A stretch of DNA of 64,000 bases from Symbiodinium natans (GCA_905221605.1 CAJNDS010000890.1:608063-672062); one strand, 5' to 3'; shown: positions 52,801 to 59,654, counted from the first letter of the stretch. The notes: a model not told the origin generated them from the sequence alone. Made by a program: numbers and translations.

Positions 52801-55411
52801 CACCAAAGAACTTGCAGGGTTTTTGAGAACTCTCCCCCTTGGGTTGGTTGTTGGCTGCCCCACCTGTAAGACCCTTCAGTCTGGCCTGAGGACTGTTAGG
52901 CGTGGTCGATGGCGAGTTGTTGCCCGGCACCCCCTTTGGTTTTCTGGAGGCCAGCTGCTCAAACTCCGCCAGGAGAGCCTTATGCACCGCCTTCACGTTG
53001 TCCTCCACCGGCACGAAGTCGACCTTCAGTTGGTAGCGGACCAGGTTCATACGAAAGGCCACCTCATGGTGGTCCAACAGCGGCTTCTTCACCAAGACGT
53101 CGATACCTCGGAGGAGCACCGACGGGTCTGGTATCACGACCCCCAAATCCTTGGCCCTCTGGAAGTACCTCCACCACAAGCGCAGACCATCCACGGCCTC
53201 AGCTGCAGTACTTGTCGCTGGCGGCGACTCCAAATGGCGCAGCAAAGAACTCTTCTCCATCACAGATCCCGGGCGGTACAACACCATCAAACGGCTCAGG
53301 ATTTCCAGCGAAGATCTCACTCTCGACGCCACAAGTTCCCGCCTGATGTCCTCAGGCGTCGATGCCAACAAGAGCGTGGCCGCCCTCCGATCAACGCGCT
53401 GCCACCTTGCCTCCTGCAGCACAGGGGAAGCCAAAGGTGCCAGGTTGAGCCGATTGAAGTGATCTGCCTTCTGGTAGGAGTCATAGTACGCCTTGGCACA
53501 ATCCTTTACCTCCTGCCACCATTCCGCCGACGAAGTTGAGAGGTCTCCCATAGCGTGCTCCAGGCAGTGGAGCCAGTCCCCAAAGTCCACGCTAGCACTA
53601 TCACTCAAGGCGGGAAGCATCGGAATGTCCCCCACCGGCTTGTGCACGTCTTCGGTCCTTTGGGACTTCGTAATCACCCGCTCCAAACCCTCCAACAGCC
53701 TGCTCATGGGATCACCTCCAGGACCAATTGACGGCTGTTGCCTTTCTCCTCCCGACCCCGGCGGCGCTTCTGCAGATGCCCCAGCGGGCGGTTGTCTTGC
53801 TTGCACAGCACCTCCTGATTGACTAAGGTGCCCTCCCAGAACTTGTGGTGGACCTCGTGGATAGACCAACGGCTGCTCTTGACCTCCTGCTGCGTCACTC
53901 TGACCAGATGGCATAAAGCCAAAACGACCTCCTGCTGCGTCACTCTGACCATTCAAAAAACGACCAGGTAGCGGACCAGGATTGCCTCGAGATTCGGTGG
54001 AAGCTCCTTGCTGAACTGGACGTAAACCATCTAAACTTCCCCCAGGTAGCGGACCAGGATTGCCTCGAGATTCGGTGGAAGCTCCTTGTTGAACTGGACG
54101 TAAACCATCTAAACTTCCCCCAGGTAGCGGACCAGGATTGCCTCGAGATTCGGTGGAAGCTCCTTGTTGAACTGGAGGTAGCGGACCAGGATTGCCTTGA
54201 GATTCGGGGAAAGCTCCTTGCTGAACTGGAGGTAGCGGACCAGGATTGCCTTGAGATTCGGGGAAAGCTCCTTGTTGAACTGGATGTAGCGCACCAGGAT
54301 TGCCTCGTGGCCCAAGTTGGCCCGACGGACCCGGCAAGGCCCCCACCAGACCATTCCACAGGTGTTGGCCCCATCCCTGCCCAGGACGAGACCTTGCTGC
54401 ATGTGGCCACTGCCCTTCTCCCATGCGTTCTCGCTCCAATTGCATCCTTCCCATCTCTTCTCTCAAGCTACTTGCTTCCCTTCTCGACTCTTCCAACTCC
54501 CTCATCATCCCTTGCAGTTGTCCTTGTAGCTGCTGACGCACTTCTTCCTTCACCGCTTCATAGGTGCTTCCTCCAGAACTGCCACCACCATCCATAGGCC
54601 TCGGTCCCACCCCGGTGGCACCATACAGCAGTGGAGCCCGCTGCTCCATTGCCCTCATCTGTTGCCTCTGCTCATCATCAAACAAAGGCGTCCTCGATGC
54701 CTCATCCCGTTCCCCATGCGACATAGGTGACTCCAATGCCCTCTGCGATCTCGACGGTCTCGTCATAGGCGACGGAAAGGGACTCGGCATCCACTCCGGG
54801 GGTGTCACCTGCTGTGACTGCCCCATAGCCTGGAAGAAAGCTCCCAGGCGAGAAACCCAGGTCGGCATCGCACCACGCGGTTGTGCCTCTCTTCCCATCT
54901 GACTGCCTTGCGCATTCCAGCTGAAACCTCCAGGTTGTTGATGCCCTCCACTATTCAGGCCATCACGCAGCATGCCCATGTCCCCAGCTTCACCGGCCGG
55001 CTCCACCTCCCTCGTCATTGAGGTTGAGGCCACCACAGCTTGCATGCCACCTGCAACCACCGCTCCAGAGGCTAGCGCCAAGGCCTGAACTCTTGCCACT
55101 TGACCACTTGTACCATGCCCAGAGTCCATGCTATCTCCAGAAACCATTGCTCCATCCACACTTCCAGCCACACCAGTGCCGCCAGCTTCCAGCGCACCAT
55201 CCGGCCTTACGGCCTCCGGTTGGGCTCCATGAGCCTCTCCACCATCCAAAGCTGGTCTTACGACCCCCGGTTGGCCCCTCTCGGGCCCCGCAGCTGTTGT
55301 TGTCATTCTCGGCGAAGTAGGGCGAGCACCACTTGGGCTCATAACCTCCTGGTTGGAGGTCCCAGGAGGCATGGAATCTGCAGGGTTGGCCATGGCATGT
55401 AGAGCTCTCAC
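46151..55411 (-). CDS. Copia gag-pol polyprotein with MTase-like and TET/JBP-like insertions (3,086 aa)
   Basis: One frame without stops encodes the whole replication machinery. The N terminus is Gln/Gly/Pro-rich with a coiled coil near residues 285-330 and tandem repeats near 370-485; a gag core follows (about 560-840). Then come a CCCH finger (C866, C876, C882, H886), a CCHC knuckle (C898, C901, H906, C911), an aspartic protease (DSGATH, D1039), and an MTase-like domain (about 1241-1470, C1323). The integrase has H1533/H1538/C1545/C1548, then D1572, D1710 and E1746, with the canonical 35-residue D-E spacing and an acidic insert between the first two Asp. A 2OG-dioxygenase-like domain follows (about 1935-2095), then RT (D2400; YVDD at 2503-2506) and RNase H (D2689, E2728, D2762, D2811). 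The tail has hydrophobic segments at about 2861-2874 and 2896-2913 and a Cys/His cluster at 3040-3063. The start is uncertain: M1 lies in the LTR, and M24 (codon 55340-55342) lies in the primer-binding site. Gag/pol ratio control is not evident because there is no frameshift or stop. Confidence 0.93.
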   Translation of the reverse strand: MRALHAMANPADSMPPGTSNQEVMSPSGARPTSPRMTTTAAGPERGQPGVVRPALDGGEAHGAQPEAVRPDGALEAGGTGVAGSVDGAMVSGDSMDSGHGTSGQVARVQALALASGAVVAGGMQAVVASTSMTREVEPAGEAGDMGMLRDGLNSGGHQQPGGFSWNAQGSQMGREAQPRGAMPTWVSRLGAFFQAMGQSQQVTPPEWMPSPFPSPMTRPSRSQRALESPMSHGERDEASRTPLFDDEQRQQMRAMEQRAPLLYGATGVGPRPMDGGGSSGGSTYEAVKEEVRQQLQGQLQGMMRELEESRREASSLREEMGRMQLERERMGEGQWPHAARSRPGQGWGQHLWNGLVGALPGPSGQLGPRGNPGALHPVQQGAFPESQGNPGPLPPVQQGAFPESQGNPGPLPPVQQGASTESRGNPGPLPGGSLDGLRPVQQGASTESRGNPGPLPGGSLDGLRPVQQGASTESRGNPGPLPGRFLNGQSDAAGGRFGFMPSGQSDAAGGQEQPLVYPRGPPQVLGGHLSQSGGAVQARQPPAGASAEAPPGSGGERQQPSIGPGGDPMSRLLEGLERVITKSQRTEDVHKPVGDIPMLPALSDSASVDFGDWLHCLEHAMGDLSTSSAEWWQEVKDCAKAYYDSYQKADHFNRLNLAPLASPVLQEARWQRVDRRAATLLLASTPEDIRRELVASRVRSSLEILSRLMVLYRPGSVMEKSSLLRHLESPPATSTAAEAVDGLRLWWRYFQRAKDLGVVIPDPSVLLRGIDVLVKKPLLDHHEVAFRMNLVRYQLKVDFVPVEDNVKAVHKALLAEFEQLASRKPKGVPGNNSPSTTPNSPQARLKGLTGGAANNQPKGESSQKPCKFFGVTDGGCRRGKACRFVHSWPDRDAKRERCWNCGGKGHQSKACPTRPAEGTTTTATASTPTTPMAAQVQAKPMQPETQRTIKADDVATVISEASTMTSSPMATRTTLDDPIPGTPMDMQQMLENAQRMVKSLMEHSATMKVMRITSAESEEVRRAQALGMLPAVSKMGLLDSGATHALRPGTVEEKKKAAKVEVALAGDTKIELPQSDKGTILGDNQAQPIVPLGTLVRQLGYEFVWNARGCRLRHPSRPEVQVYTRSSCPEVRECDALRLIAKLEGTKADEALRTMQELETSIKVARSHEGRNWADFLKDYVVTGDPSDGLRAVLSAEFMSDVPFEDKIRIFEKVPQSNEEAWKLMKSLPLNRARRRSLWASRRWIVHLFSGKGESSDPIKTLTGCRVQGPRGETREASMAEVLEIDLTQSKSWDIATNGGIFALLLWAASQGKIHAIVGGPPCRTFSLLRHRELQGRNNAPRPVRSAQHLWGLPGQLTRDEEALVRGDNNLILRMVWLWLVAEAGLDMCYPRRDRGPAVAFGMKHPDDPREFLQPGAVSNEIMEKCASFWRTKLVEHMKNNGMHMYRFDQGALGHPQKKPTGLLTTMELDEISGLKDTRREWPEPENSKDMASWAPGLREALAKGIRRWAWRGEISVAMNTFTPKQLEEWRRHVEAGHWPFRRDCSVCLSAAGTGRPARRVLHRDAYVLSLDIGGAFAEKGIDERNDNGRASKYKFVLAATYVFPKAFDVISKDMPIPDDIDEYLGQEEVEEEGPEPEAAEEEVERKEDKDHEEEWKRLVGDLNKPQEFQVLRFAIPLAKHKGADILAAVQDLYIYLRANGFPLARIHSDRAREFRTKQLRKWCRERDIYQTYTEGLAPTQNAMAENQVKWLKARARVLLTASGLNKKYWPCAMKHACAAHNNRQLGKTMTPIQFGSQVMVKTKKDVGPFDPRWEEAVYLGPADDVREGHVLELADGTWHRTLHMRVVREDEVPSGGDEPWVADRVDPGRRVRGKRRLEDPDGPGVRVLQEGQEDGDEEIAEQRAHDKLEYNKYEDEDALEIVRALQLTSGPKRRGTQGFDWCGSWSTGAYVHGGVWGVQTNTTKFPKVTRFLTTFLRNKMKEPMPFGTIVVNVNQELLPHRDLHNEREFANSVYGMGDFSGGEVWEQTYLEENTALDVYRATPKGLVRGRTLDVKGKIQALWAHRWHATMPWTGTRVTVVGYVPRKFKNVGSENYNLLLDMGFMVPVGADEEEEDDVQEPQQKVLQGNDIEKGGGWNESVHVPGGHVELGVHWTMKFVREGDGGEGELRATPTFPVQDHVRERVQERLLWARELLEEEREIWERQERQTGIVDEHVKTVIDNLEETVAYMELYLMQDNQAHVDEVRLKMLRVNKVSVEEAVTQNVEQLLQGLEGPLEVVHNVSLQEVREHLTDWVPSMKKEVATLETSGTLRPIPLSQAKRQSEAGELILVPGKTVFTVKPPEDVHQSKYKRKTRFVICGNFVKDGDTTELYTANAKAESVRCSLATAASRNWEAAGTDINSAFTLTPMTESATQYAVTAPKILVEAGVVRPGTAYKVDRVLYGLREAPRLWGIFRDRRIRNARLTVDGRDMKFTQLETDESVWRLHPVDDPQETIAMMVVYVDDVLFLGKRAHIEEMYSWLVNGTEEEGAGWKCSPLELVGKDPVRYLGMEIRSKMKDGGIAYHVCQGGYIGDLLREHGVETWTPSLVPATREAMPQVPEPEDGAEEAEPDPSAVHAAQKLAGELLWLSMRTRPDVSFAVAHVCSAATRCPEAALKLGRMVLRYLRDTVDLGLTYDGTGPTVLAYSDASYAPGGGRSFGCAATMLHGGFVAWRMARQPVISLSVAEAELYEVINAYQQAMSIKEWIKEIHPKVDVTMLIDNLAALGLASSSPGSWKTRHLRIRARFLRQETASGRLELKHSPGEVQAADMGTKAVPAPRLRDLRVLWKMMTVGEFLEGPKEVILNGVKVPESEVRFNQMRIMMMLVVCALVKGTQGAELPQEPKKDPLPYDAGIEFYGLMVLCGVAMIGIWEVMKWCLGRCCGSDEATVRRARRLLRIRDQTTRALQEELMGSRAEEVQSSPPVSQGSPVAMSSSSSATAPTTRLVENVEPARTTTAVAEETQVGQVPDPPRTRQSPEYDFELFTGVFYKSERGEKVHLFHCRGMREVRSRVTEYQVCSFCLERYPLYYRRPFNDALLRRHDGH
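49127..49609 (-). other. Domain: TET/JBP-like 2-oxoglutarate/Fe(II) dioxygenase, residues about 1935-2095
   Basis: Between integrase and RT is a segment that no copia function explains. It contains PHRDLHN with H2001 and D2003 (the HxD iron ligands, in a TET-like HRDxHN context), then GDFSGGEVW about 18 residues later. A distal segment reads HRWHATMPWTGTR, with H2068 as third iron ligand and R2077 nine residues on as the 2-oxoglutarate-binding Arg. The upstream part (TGAYVHGGVWG, VNVNQ) also fits the double-stranded beta-helix oxygenases of the TET/JBP superfamily, which oxidise methylated pyrimidines in DNA. All four core residues are present, so catalysis is plausible. The substrate is unknown; AlkB-like or prolyl-hydroxylase-like roles are alternatives. 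Confidence 0.68.
51002..51691 (-). other. Domain: cytosine-C5-methyltransferase-like, residues about 1241-1470
   Basis: Between protease and integrase lies a Rossmann-like segment with landmarks of DNA C5-methyltransferases in order. VHLFSGKG (1246-1253) resembles the SAM-binding motif I. LEID (1283-1286) fits the acidic end of motif II. IVGGPPCRTFS (1317-1327) matches motif IV with the nucleophile Cys at 1323. A later FDQGALGHPQKKPTGLL segment (about 1447-1463) resembles the motif VIII region. The expected motif VI Glu aligns best with Lys1404 in GMKHPDDP, so classical methyl transfer may be lost; an alternative Glu is E1383. No clear target-recognition domain is seen. Cytosine methyltransferases captured by retrotransposons have been reported in algae and dinoflagellates, which fits. 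The fold call is inference from motifs. Confidence 0.65.
53966..54298 (-). repeat. In-frame tandem repeats in gag N-terminal region (78-bp and 54-bp units)
   Basis: Units beginning GGTAGCGGACCAGG (plus strand) recur at about 53966, 54044, 54122, 54176 and 54230, so the period is 78 bp twice and then 54 bp. The short unit is the long one lacking 24 bp. Both periods are multiples of three, so the frame holds and the protein has 26- and 18-residue repeats beginning GNPGPLP and carrying VQQGA. A smaller GQSDAAGG duplication lies just left, at about 53877-53950. Expansion by replication slippage or RT template switching is likely. Confidence 0.85.
55331..55346 (-). other. Primer-binding site, half-tRNA(Met) type
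   Basis: Directly after the 5' LTR the element strand reads GGTTATGAGCCCAAGT. Its complement contains GGGCTCATAACC, which matches the anticodon arm of eukaryotic methionine tRNA (CAU anticodon) with about one mismatch to the initiator form, rather than the 3' CCA end used by most retroelements. Drosophila copia is known to prime from a cleaved half of initiator tRNA(Met) at such a site. The match is from memory of conserved tRNA sequence; the host tRNA is not in this window. The site also contains an in-frame ATG at 55340-55342. Confidence 0.7.
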
Positions 55412-55612
55412 TCTCGAATTTCCTTTTCCACAACAGCAACGACACGAAATCCTTGGTCTTACTCGTTCAGGTGCTATACCTGCGATGCCTTGTGCATGTA
55501 AAAACTGCGTGCGCCCTCACCGGGCCATGTGTTGTTTGCCCTTCACCGGGCTTGGGCCGCTTCACAGCGACATGCATGACCTTCTTCTCGGAAAAACGTG
55601 AGCACACCAGCA
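55347..55612 (-). repeat. 5' LTR of the copia element
   Basis: This 266-bp repeat is identical to the copy at 45833-46098 and is the upstream LTR because the polyprotein reads leftward from it. It should contain the RNA polymerase II promoter and the R-U5 transcript start, but no TATA box or polyadenylation signal is convincing by eye. The annotated polyprotein frame is already open inside it, with an ATG at 55411. The TTTAGGG array resumes immediately outside at 55613. Confidence 0.93.
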
Positions 55613-55618
55613 GTTTAG
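55613..55618. repeat. Target-site duplication, right copy (GTTTAG)
   Basis: Right-hand partner of the GTTTAG at 45827-45832, directly outside the 5' LTR and continuous with the TTTAGGG array that runs to about 55745. Confidence 0.6.
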
Positions 55619-55745
55619 GGTTTAGGGTTTAGGGTTTAGGGTTTAGGGTTTAGGGTTTAGGGTTTAGGGTTTAGGGTTTAGGGTTTAGGGTTTAGGGTGT
55701 AGGGTTCAGGGTTTAGGGTTCAGGGTTCAGAGTTTAGGGTTTGGG
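55613..55745. repeat. TTTAGGG array, right part of the array split by the copia element
   Basis: About eighteen heptamers that continue, in register, the four units at 45805-45832 on the other side of the element. Confidence 0.95.
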
Positions 55746-55876
55746 ATTCAGGGCCCCGGTTTAGGGCCCAATTCAGCAGAACAGGTGACGTGGCTAGCTT
55801 TGGGTCCTTGAACAACCATGCTTTGTTGGCATGCTTTTTCTCGTCTCCCACACTAAACCTGGAAGCGGTGCCTTCT

Positions 55877-55985
55877 TAGGGTCCTCGGCCCTTTAGTTAT
55901 AGGGTTGCTAAGGGAGGAGGGCTCAAGAGAGGTAGGTAGCTTGGCAACCTTAGGGAAGCCTAGTAGGGAGCATTAGGGAACCGGG
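55877..55985. repeat. Dispersed repeat family J
   Basis: AGGGTCCTCGGCCC, TAAGGGAGGAGGG, TTAGGGAAGCCTAGTAGGGAGCATTAGGGAACC resembles 32590-32710 in order. Confidence 0.45.
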
Positions 55986-56687
55986 AAGGAGATGGGGTCG
56001 GGGGTTGGGGGGCGGGAGAAGCTTAGGAAAGGATTTCGGGTTTAGGGTTCAGTGTTTAAAGCTTCGGGCTTGAGATGATCTGGGTTTAGGGTAGTTAAGG
56101 TTTAGGGTTTAGGGTTTAGGGTAGGGTGGTGGTTCTGTACCTGCCGTAGACGCGCTCGTTTAGGCAGCCCAGCTATGCTAGCTATGCCCGATGCTGGTCT
56201 GGACAGTACGGAACTCTTCTCTCCGCAACAGAGGGCAATGACACCTGCTGCCTGGCCATTGAAACTTTCTTTCTGCCCAAACCCCGACATCCCAAACCCC
56301 TAAACCCCGACACCCAAACCCCCTAAATCCCGAAAGCCTCTGCAACCCAAGACCCTATAAACCCTAAACCCTAAACCCTAAACCCCAAACCCTAAACCCC
56401 AAACCCTAAACCCTATAAACCTTAAACCCTAAACCCTAAATCCCGAAAGCCTCTGAAAGGCCCGCCATCCCACAGGGGCCTGCATGCCCCAGCGCCAAAG
56501 GGCCTCGGCCCAGTCAAGGCCCTCCGCTTGCCGCGAGCTGAGGCAAACCTCAGGCTGCCGAGGCGGTTTGGGGTTTAGGGTTTAGGGTTTAGGGTTTAGG
56601 GTTGAGGGTATAGGGTTTAGGGTTTAGGGTTTAGGATTAAGGTTTAATTAGGGTTTCGGGTTTAGGGTTTGGGGTTTAGGGTGTATC

Positions 56688-56946
56688 TTGACTTTGGCGT
56701 TGATTCGCTTTGCCTGTGGAGGCTCTTCCTGGTCATCGCTCGTCCTTGGCTTGGGAGGCAGCACCCCCTGCTCGGGGTCGTAGGCAAAATCGCATGCTGG
56801 AAACCGAACGCATCGGTGCCAGCGCTTGATAAAGCCTGTGTTTTTCATGCGCGCTTCCCACCTTGCGGTTTGGCATCCGCATGTCGGACAAAGATGGAAT
56901 TCCCCCGCATGAGAAAGGTCCAAATGCCCGGATGCGGCAGGGACAG
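56688..56946 (-). pseudogene. Zinc-ribbon protein fragment trapped between telomere-like arrays
   Basis: Reading leftward from about 56945, the frame has LCPTCG, then a spacer rich in W/R, then HRCVRFPACDFAYD. The C-x2-C ... C-x5-C arrangement (22 residues between pairs) is that of GRF/topoisomerase-type zinc ribbons that bind nucleic acid. No start context or other domain is present. The frame then runs into CCCTAAA/TTTAGGG-derived residues (PKPQTLNPKP), which are not real protein. It is probably a captured exon or retroelement piece. Confidence 0.4.
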
Positions 56947-56948
56947 TG

Positions 56949-57113
56949 TAAACCCTAAACCCTAAACCCTAAAACCCTAAAACCCTAAAACCCTAAAACC
57001 CTAAAACCCTAAAACCCTAAAACCCTAAACCCTAAACCCTAAACCCAAAACCCTAAACCCTAAACCCTAAACCCTAAACCCAAACCCTACACCCTAAACC
57101 CTAACCCTAAACC
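56949..57113. repeat. CCCTAAA/CCCTAAAA array
   Basis: Nine consecutive 8-bp CCCTAAAA units (about 56961-57026) within ordinary heptamers. Confidence 0.95.
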
Positions 57114-57186
57114 CGAAGCCGTGAGCTCCAAAGATCCGTGGACGCCGAAGGGAACGAGGACATGGGAGTCCAAGCCCGAAAGACGT

Positions 57187-57272
57187 GGGTTTAGGGTTTA
57201 GGGTTTAGGGTTTAGGGTTTAGGGTTTAGGGTTTAGGGTTTAGGGTTTAGGGTTTAGGGTTTAGGGTTTAGG
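57187..57272. repeat. TTTAGGG array
   Basis: Twelve perfect heptamers. Confidence 0.95.
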
Positions 57273-57611
57273 GACTTCGTGGTCATGCCTCCGATCTTTG
57301 CCCCAAAGCCCTCCCCATTCTCCCTTCCCCCGAATCCAAACGGGTATCCCTAAACCCTAAACCCTAAACCCTAAAACCTAAACCCTAAACCCTAAACCCT
57401 AAACCCTAAATGGGTATTTCTCACAACGCGGCTTCCTCTCATACGGATTCGAGGGTACCCACCCTGCTTTGGGGAGATTCCTACCAGCCCAGACCCTTCC
57501 TTTGCAAATGCTTCCAACAGATTGGGGTTTAGGGCTCACCTAGACCCTAAACCCTAAACCCTAAATCCCAAACCCTGAACCCTGAACCCTAAACCCTGAT
57601 CCCTGAACCCT

Positions 57612-57723
57612 GAACCCTGAATCTGAACCCTAAACCCTAAACCCTAAACCCTAAACCCTAAACCCTAAACCCTAAACCCTAAACCCTAAACCCTAAACCC
57701 TAAACCCTAAACCCTAAACCCTA
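57612..57723. repeat. CCCTAAA array
   Basis: About sixteen perfect heptamers, preceded by a mixed CCCTGAA/CCCTGAT stretch. Confidence 0.95.
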
Positions 57724-57909
57724 ACTCCGCGGGGAGGCATGGAGGATGCCGTTGACGAGCACTTCGTCACGCATGTAAACATCCCGGCCGTGGGAATCCC
57801 AGGCCTCCTCCACAGGGCATCACAGGTGCAGGGTTTGGGGTTTAGGGTTTGGGGTTTGGGGTTTGGGGTTTAGGGTTTAGGGTTTAGGGTTTAGGGTTTA
57901 GGGCCAGAC

Positions 57910-58020
57910 CCAGGAGAAACCTAGGAATAAGAAAGGGTGCCCTTGTTGCTTTAACGGGCCCTTATAAGGGATCCTGAACCCTAAAAAGAGGGAGTCAGGG
58001 CCTACTCTGGGTCCGAACCT
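57910..58020. repeat. Dispersed repeat family I
   Basis: CCTAGGAATAAGAAAGGGTGCCC, GGGATCCTGAACCCTAAAAAG, AGGGAGTCAGGGCCTACTCTGGGTCC; collinear with 842-955. Confidence 0.55.
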
Positions 58021-58346
58021 GAAGTCCTTCTAGTCTACCCAGTGATTAGGGCGGGGGGGGGGGCGGGGGGTGTGTGACCCCAAAGCTTAACCCAGAAAAA
58101 GGCCCCTGAACCTAAACCCTGAACCTCAAACTCAGCCCTAAACCCGAAGCCCTAAGTAACAGGCTCGCTCTGAACCCTTAATCCTAAACCCTTAAACTCA
58201 GCCCTAAACCCGAAGCCCTAAGTAACAGGCTCGCTCAGACTTCAACCCTTGTGAGCTCTAGCAGCCCCAACCAGCACGAACTTAGTTGCGGGGGGGGTGG
58301 GGGTCTCAAAGAGAGCTTTATGCCCCTGATGCGAAGCCCTAAACCT

Positions 58347-58446
58347 TGGGATGTTCCCCCTTTATACGAGCAGTCCTTAGTAGGGATTATAATAGCGGAT
58401 ACTGGAATCCCTATGAAGGACTGTTCGTAGAAGGGGGAACATGTCA
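58347..58446. repeat. Foldback element, family A
   Basis: TGGGATGTTCCCCCTTTATA start, inverse end GGGGGAACATGTCA, inner CAGTCCTTAGTAGGGAT paired to ATCCCTATGAAGGACTG. Confidence 0.8.
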
Positions 58447-58479
58447 CCTGAACCCCAAAACCGCGGAGTTAATTGAGGG

Positions 58480-58583
58480 TTACCCTAATGGTCCATGTAC
58501 CCAAGTAGGGAATAATTGGGCCTTCAAGTACCTCCGATTTAGGGCCCGAGTACATAATAATTAGGTACATGGACCCTTAGGGT
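58480..58583. repeat. Foldback element, family B
   Basis: TTACCCTAATGGTCCATGTAC left arm, GTACATGGACCCTTAGGGT right arm, inner TAGGGAATAATTGGGCCTT and AGGGCCCGAGTACATAAT. It begins about 30 bp after a family A element. Confidence 0.8.
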
Positions 58584-58802
58584 GATGCCTTAAACTATGT
58601 TGGGGGTCCTGATCCTGATCATGAAGCAAGCAGGAAAACCCTGCGCCACCTGTTTTTTTCGGGGAACGCCCCCCAAACTACGCTACACGCCTTGAAGCCT
58701 GTAATGCCTGGATTCCAGAGGTCTGGGGATTCGGTATGTGGGGCTCTCTTGGTCTCCGCCCTCTCTTTTAGGGTTTAGGGTCTTTAGGGGCTCCGAAGTA
58801 TC

Positions 58803-58896
58803 GGCCCTTCATTTGGGTCCCCCGTCTAGAACCTCTATATACACTATACAGAATAAGGGCCCATACTTACCATACTAGGGGCCCATGGTTCCAACC
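58803..58896. repeat. Dispersed short repeat, family D
   Basis: Shares GGCCCTTCATTTGGGT, CCCCGTCTAGAACCT and GGGCCCATACTTACC with the 13.2- and 63.7-kb copies. Confidence 0.55.
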
Positions 58897-59654
58897 CTAG
58901 GGTTTAGGGTTTAGGGTTTAGGGCTTAGGGTTTAGGGTTTAGGGTTTTGGGGGCCTGCGCGCACCGGAGAGCCACTCTTCGGCGTATTGGCACGTTGAGG
59001 ACTCCGTCCTCGGCATTCGCGCACCTGACAGACGCTGCCATACCCCCCTCAACGCAGCCTAGGGTTTAGGGCTTAGGGTTTAGGGCTTAGGGCTTAGGGT
59101 TTAGGGCTTAGGGTTTAGGGTTTGGGGGGGGGGGGGGGCTTCAAGGGACTTCGGTTTAGAGTTGCTTTAAGGGCCTTGGGGGCTGAAATTGGGGGAACAG
59201 CGCATCTTATAGTGCGGTACAATGTGCTGTAGTAGATCGAGAATATATGGGGTGGGGCGTTGAAAACTGTGGGTTATTTCCAAAATGCAGGGATTATATG
59301 GTGTATTCTCAATAGCATCTAGACTTATGAGTTTTCATGGCTAGAGAGTCATTGGGTTTTGCGGGTTTTCTTTCTCCTGAGATCTCTGTGAATGATGGCT
59401 GCGATATTCTGGTTGGATGCTTCTGGGAACCTGTAAGAAACCCAGCTATGACAGCCCTACATCCTAAACCCTAAACTTTAAACCCTAAACCCTAAAGCTT
59501 GTAAACCCCAAACCCTAATCCTAAACCCTAAAGCCTAAAGCCTCTTGGGGGCACTGAGAACACACTGTTGAGAAACCCTGTGGGCGAGGCTGGATTAGAA
59601 AACCTGGAGAAACTCAGCCCTACGCCCTAAACACTACGCCCTAAACCTAGACCC

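Larger units (their letters stand above)
45833..55612 (-). mobile_element. Intact Ty1/copia-type LTR retrotransposon with fused modification-enzyme-like domains
   Basis: Two 266-bp direct repeats, identical base for base by eye, bound a single long minus-strand frame, so the element is complete and probably inserted recently. The module order protease, integrase, reverse transcriptase, RNase H is the copia (Pseudoviridae) order; Ty3/gypsy elements carry integrase last. A half-tRNA type primer-binding site follows the 5' LTR directly and a purine tract abuts the 3' LTR. LTR ends read TGCTGG...CCAGGA in element sense, an imperfect terminal inverted repeat (5 of 6). At about 9.8 kb it is much longer than typical copia elements (about 5 kb) because of extra domains between protease and integrase, between integrase and RT, and after RNase H. 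It lies within a TTTAGGG array flanked by GTTTAG on both sides. The structure is seen directly; mobility is inferred. Confidence 0.95.

Noticed and set aside
52280-53539. Plus-strand open frame of 419 codons antisense to the gag region
   Set aside because: It is a shadow of the GC-rich minus-strand polyprotein. Its composition is Arg/His/Leu-rich and shows no domain, while the minus strand has clear motifs.
46151-55411. Ty3/gypsy assignment of the LTR element
   Set aside because: Integrase precedes RT, and the YVDD box and RNase H order are those of copia-type elements.
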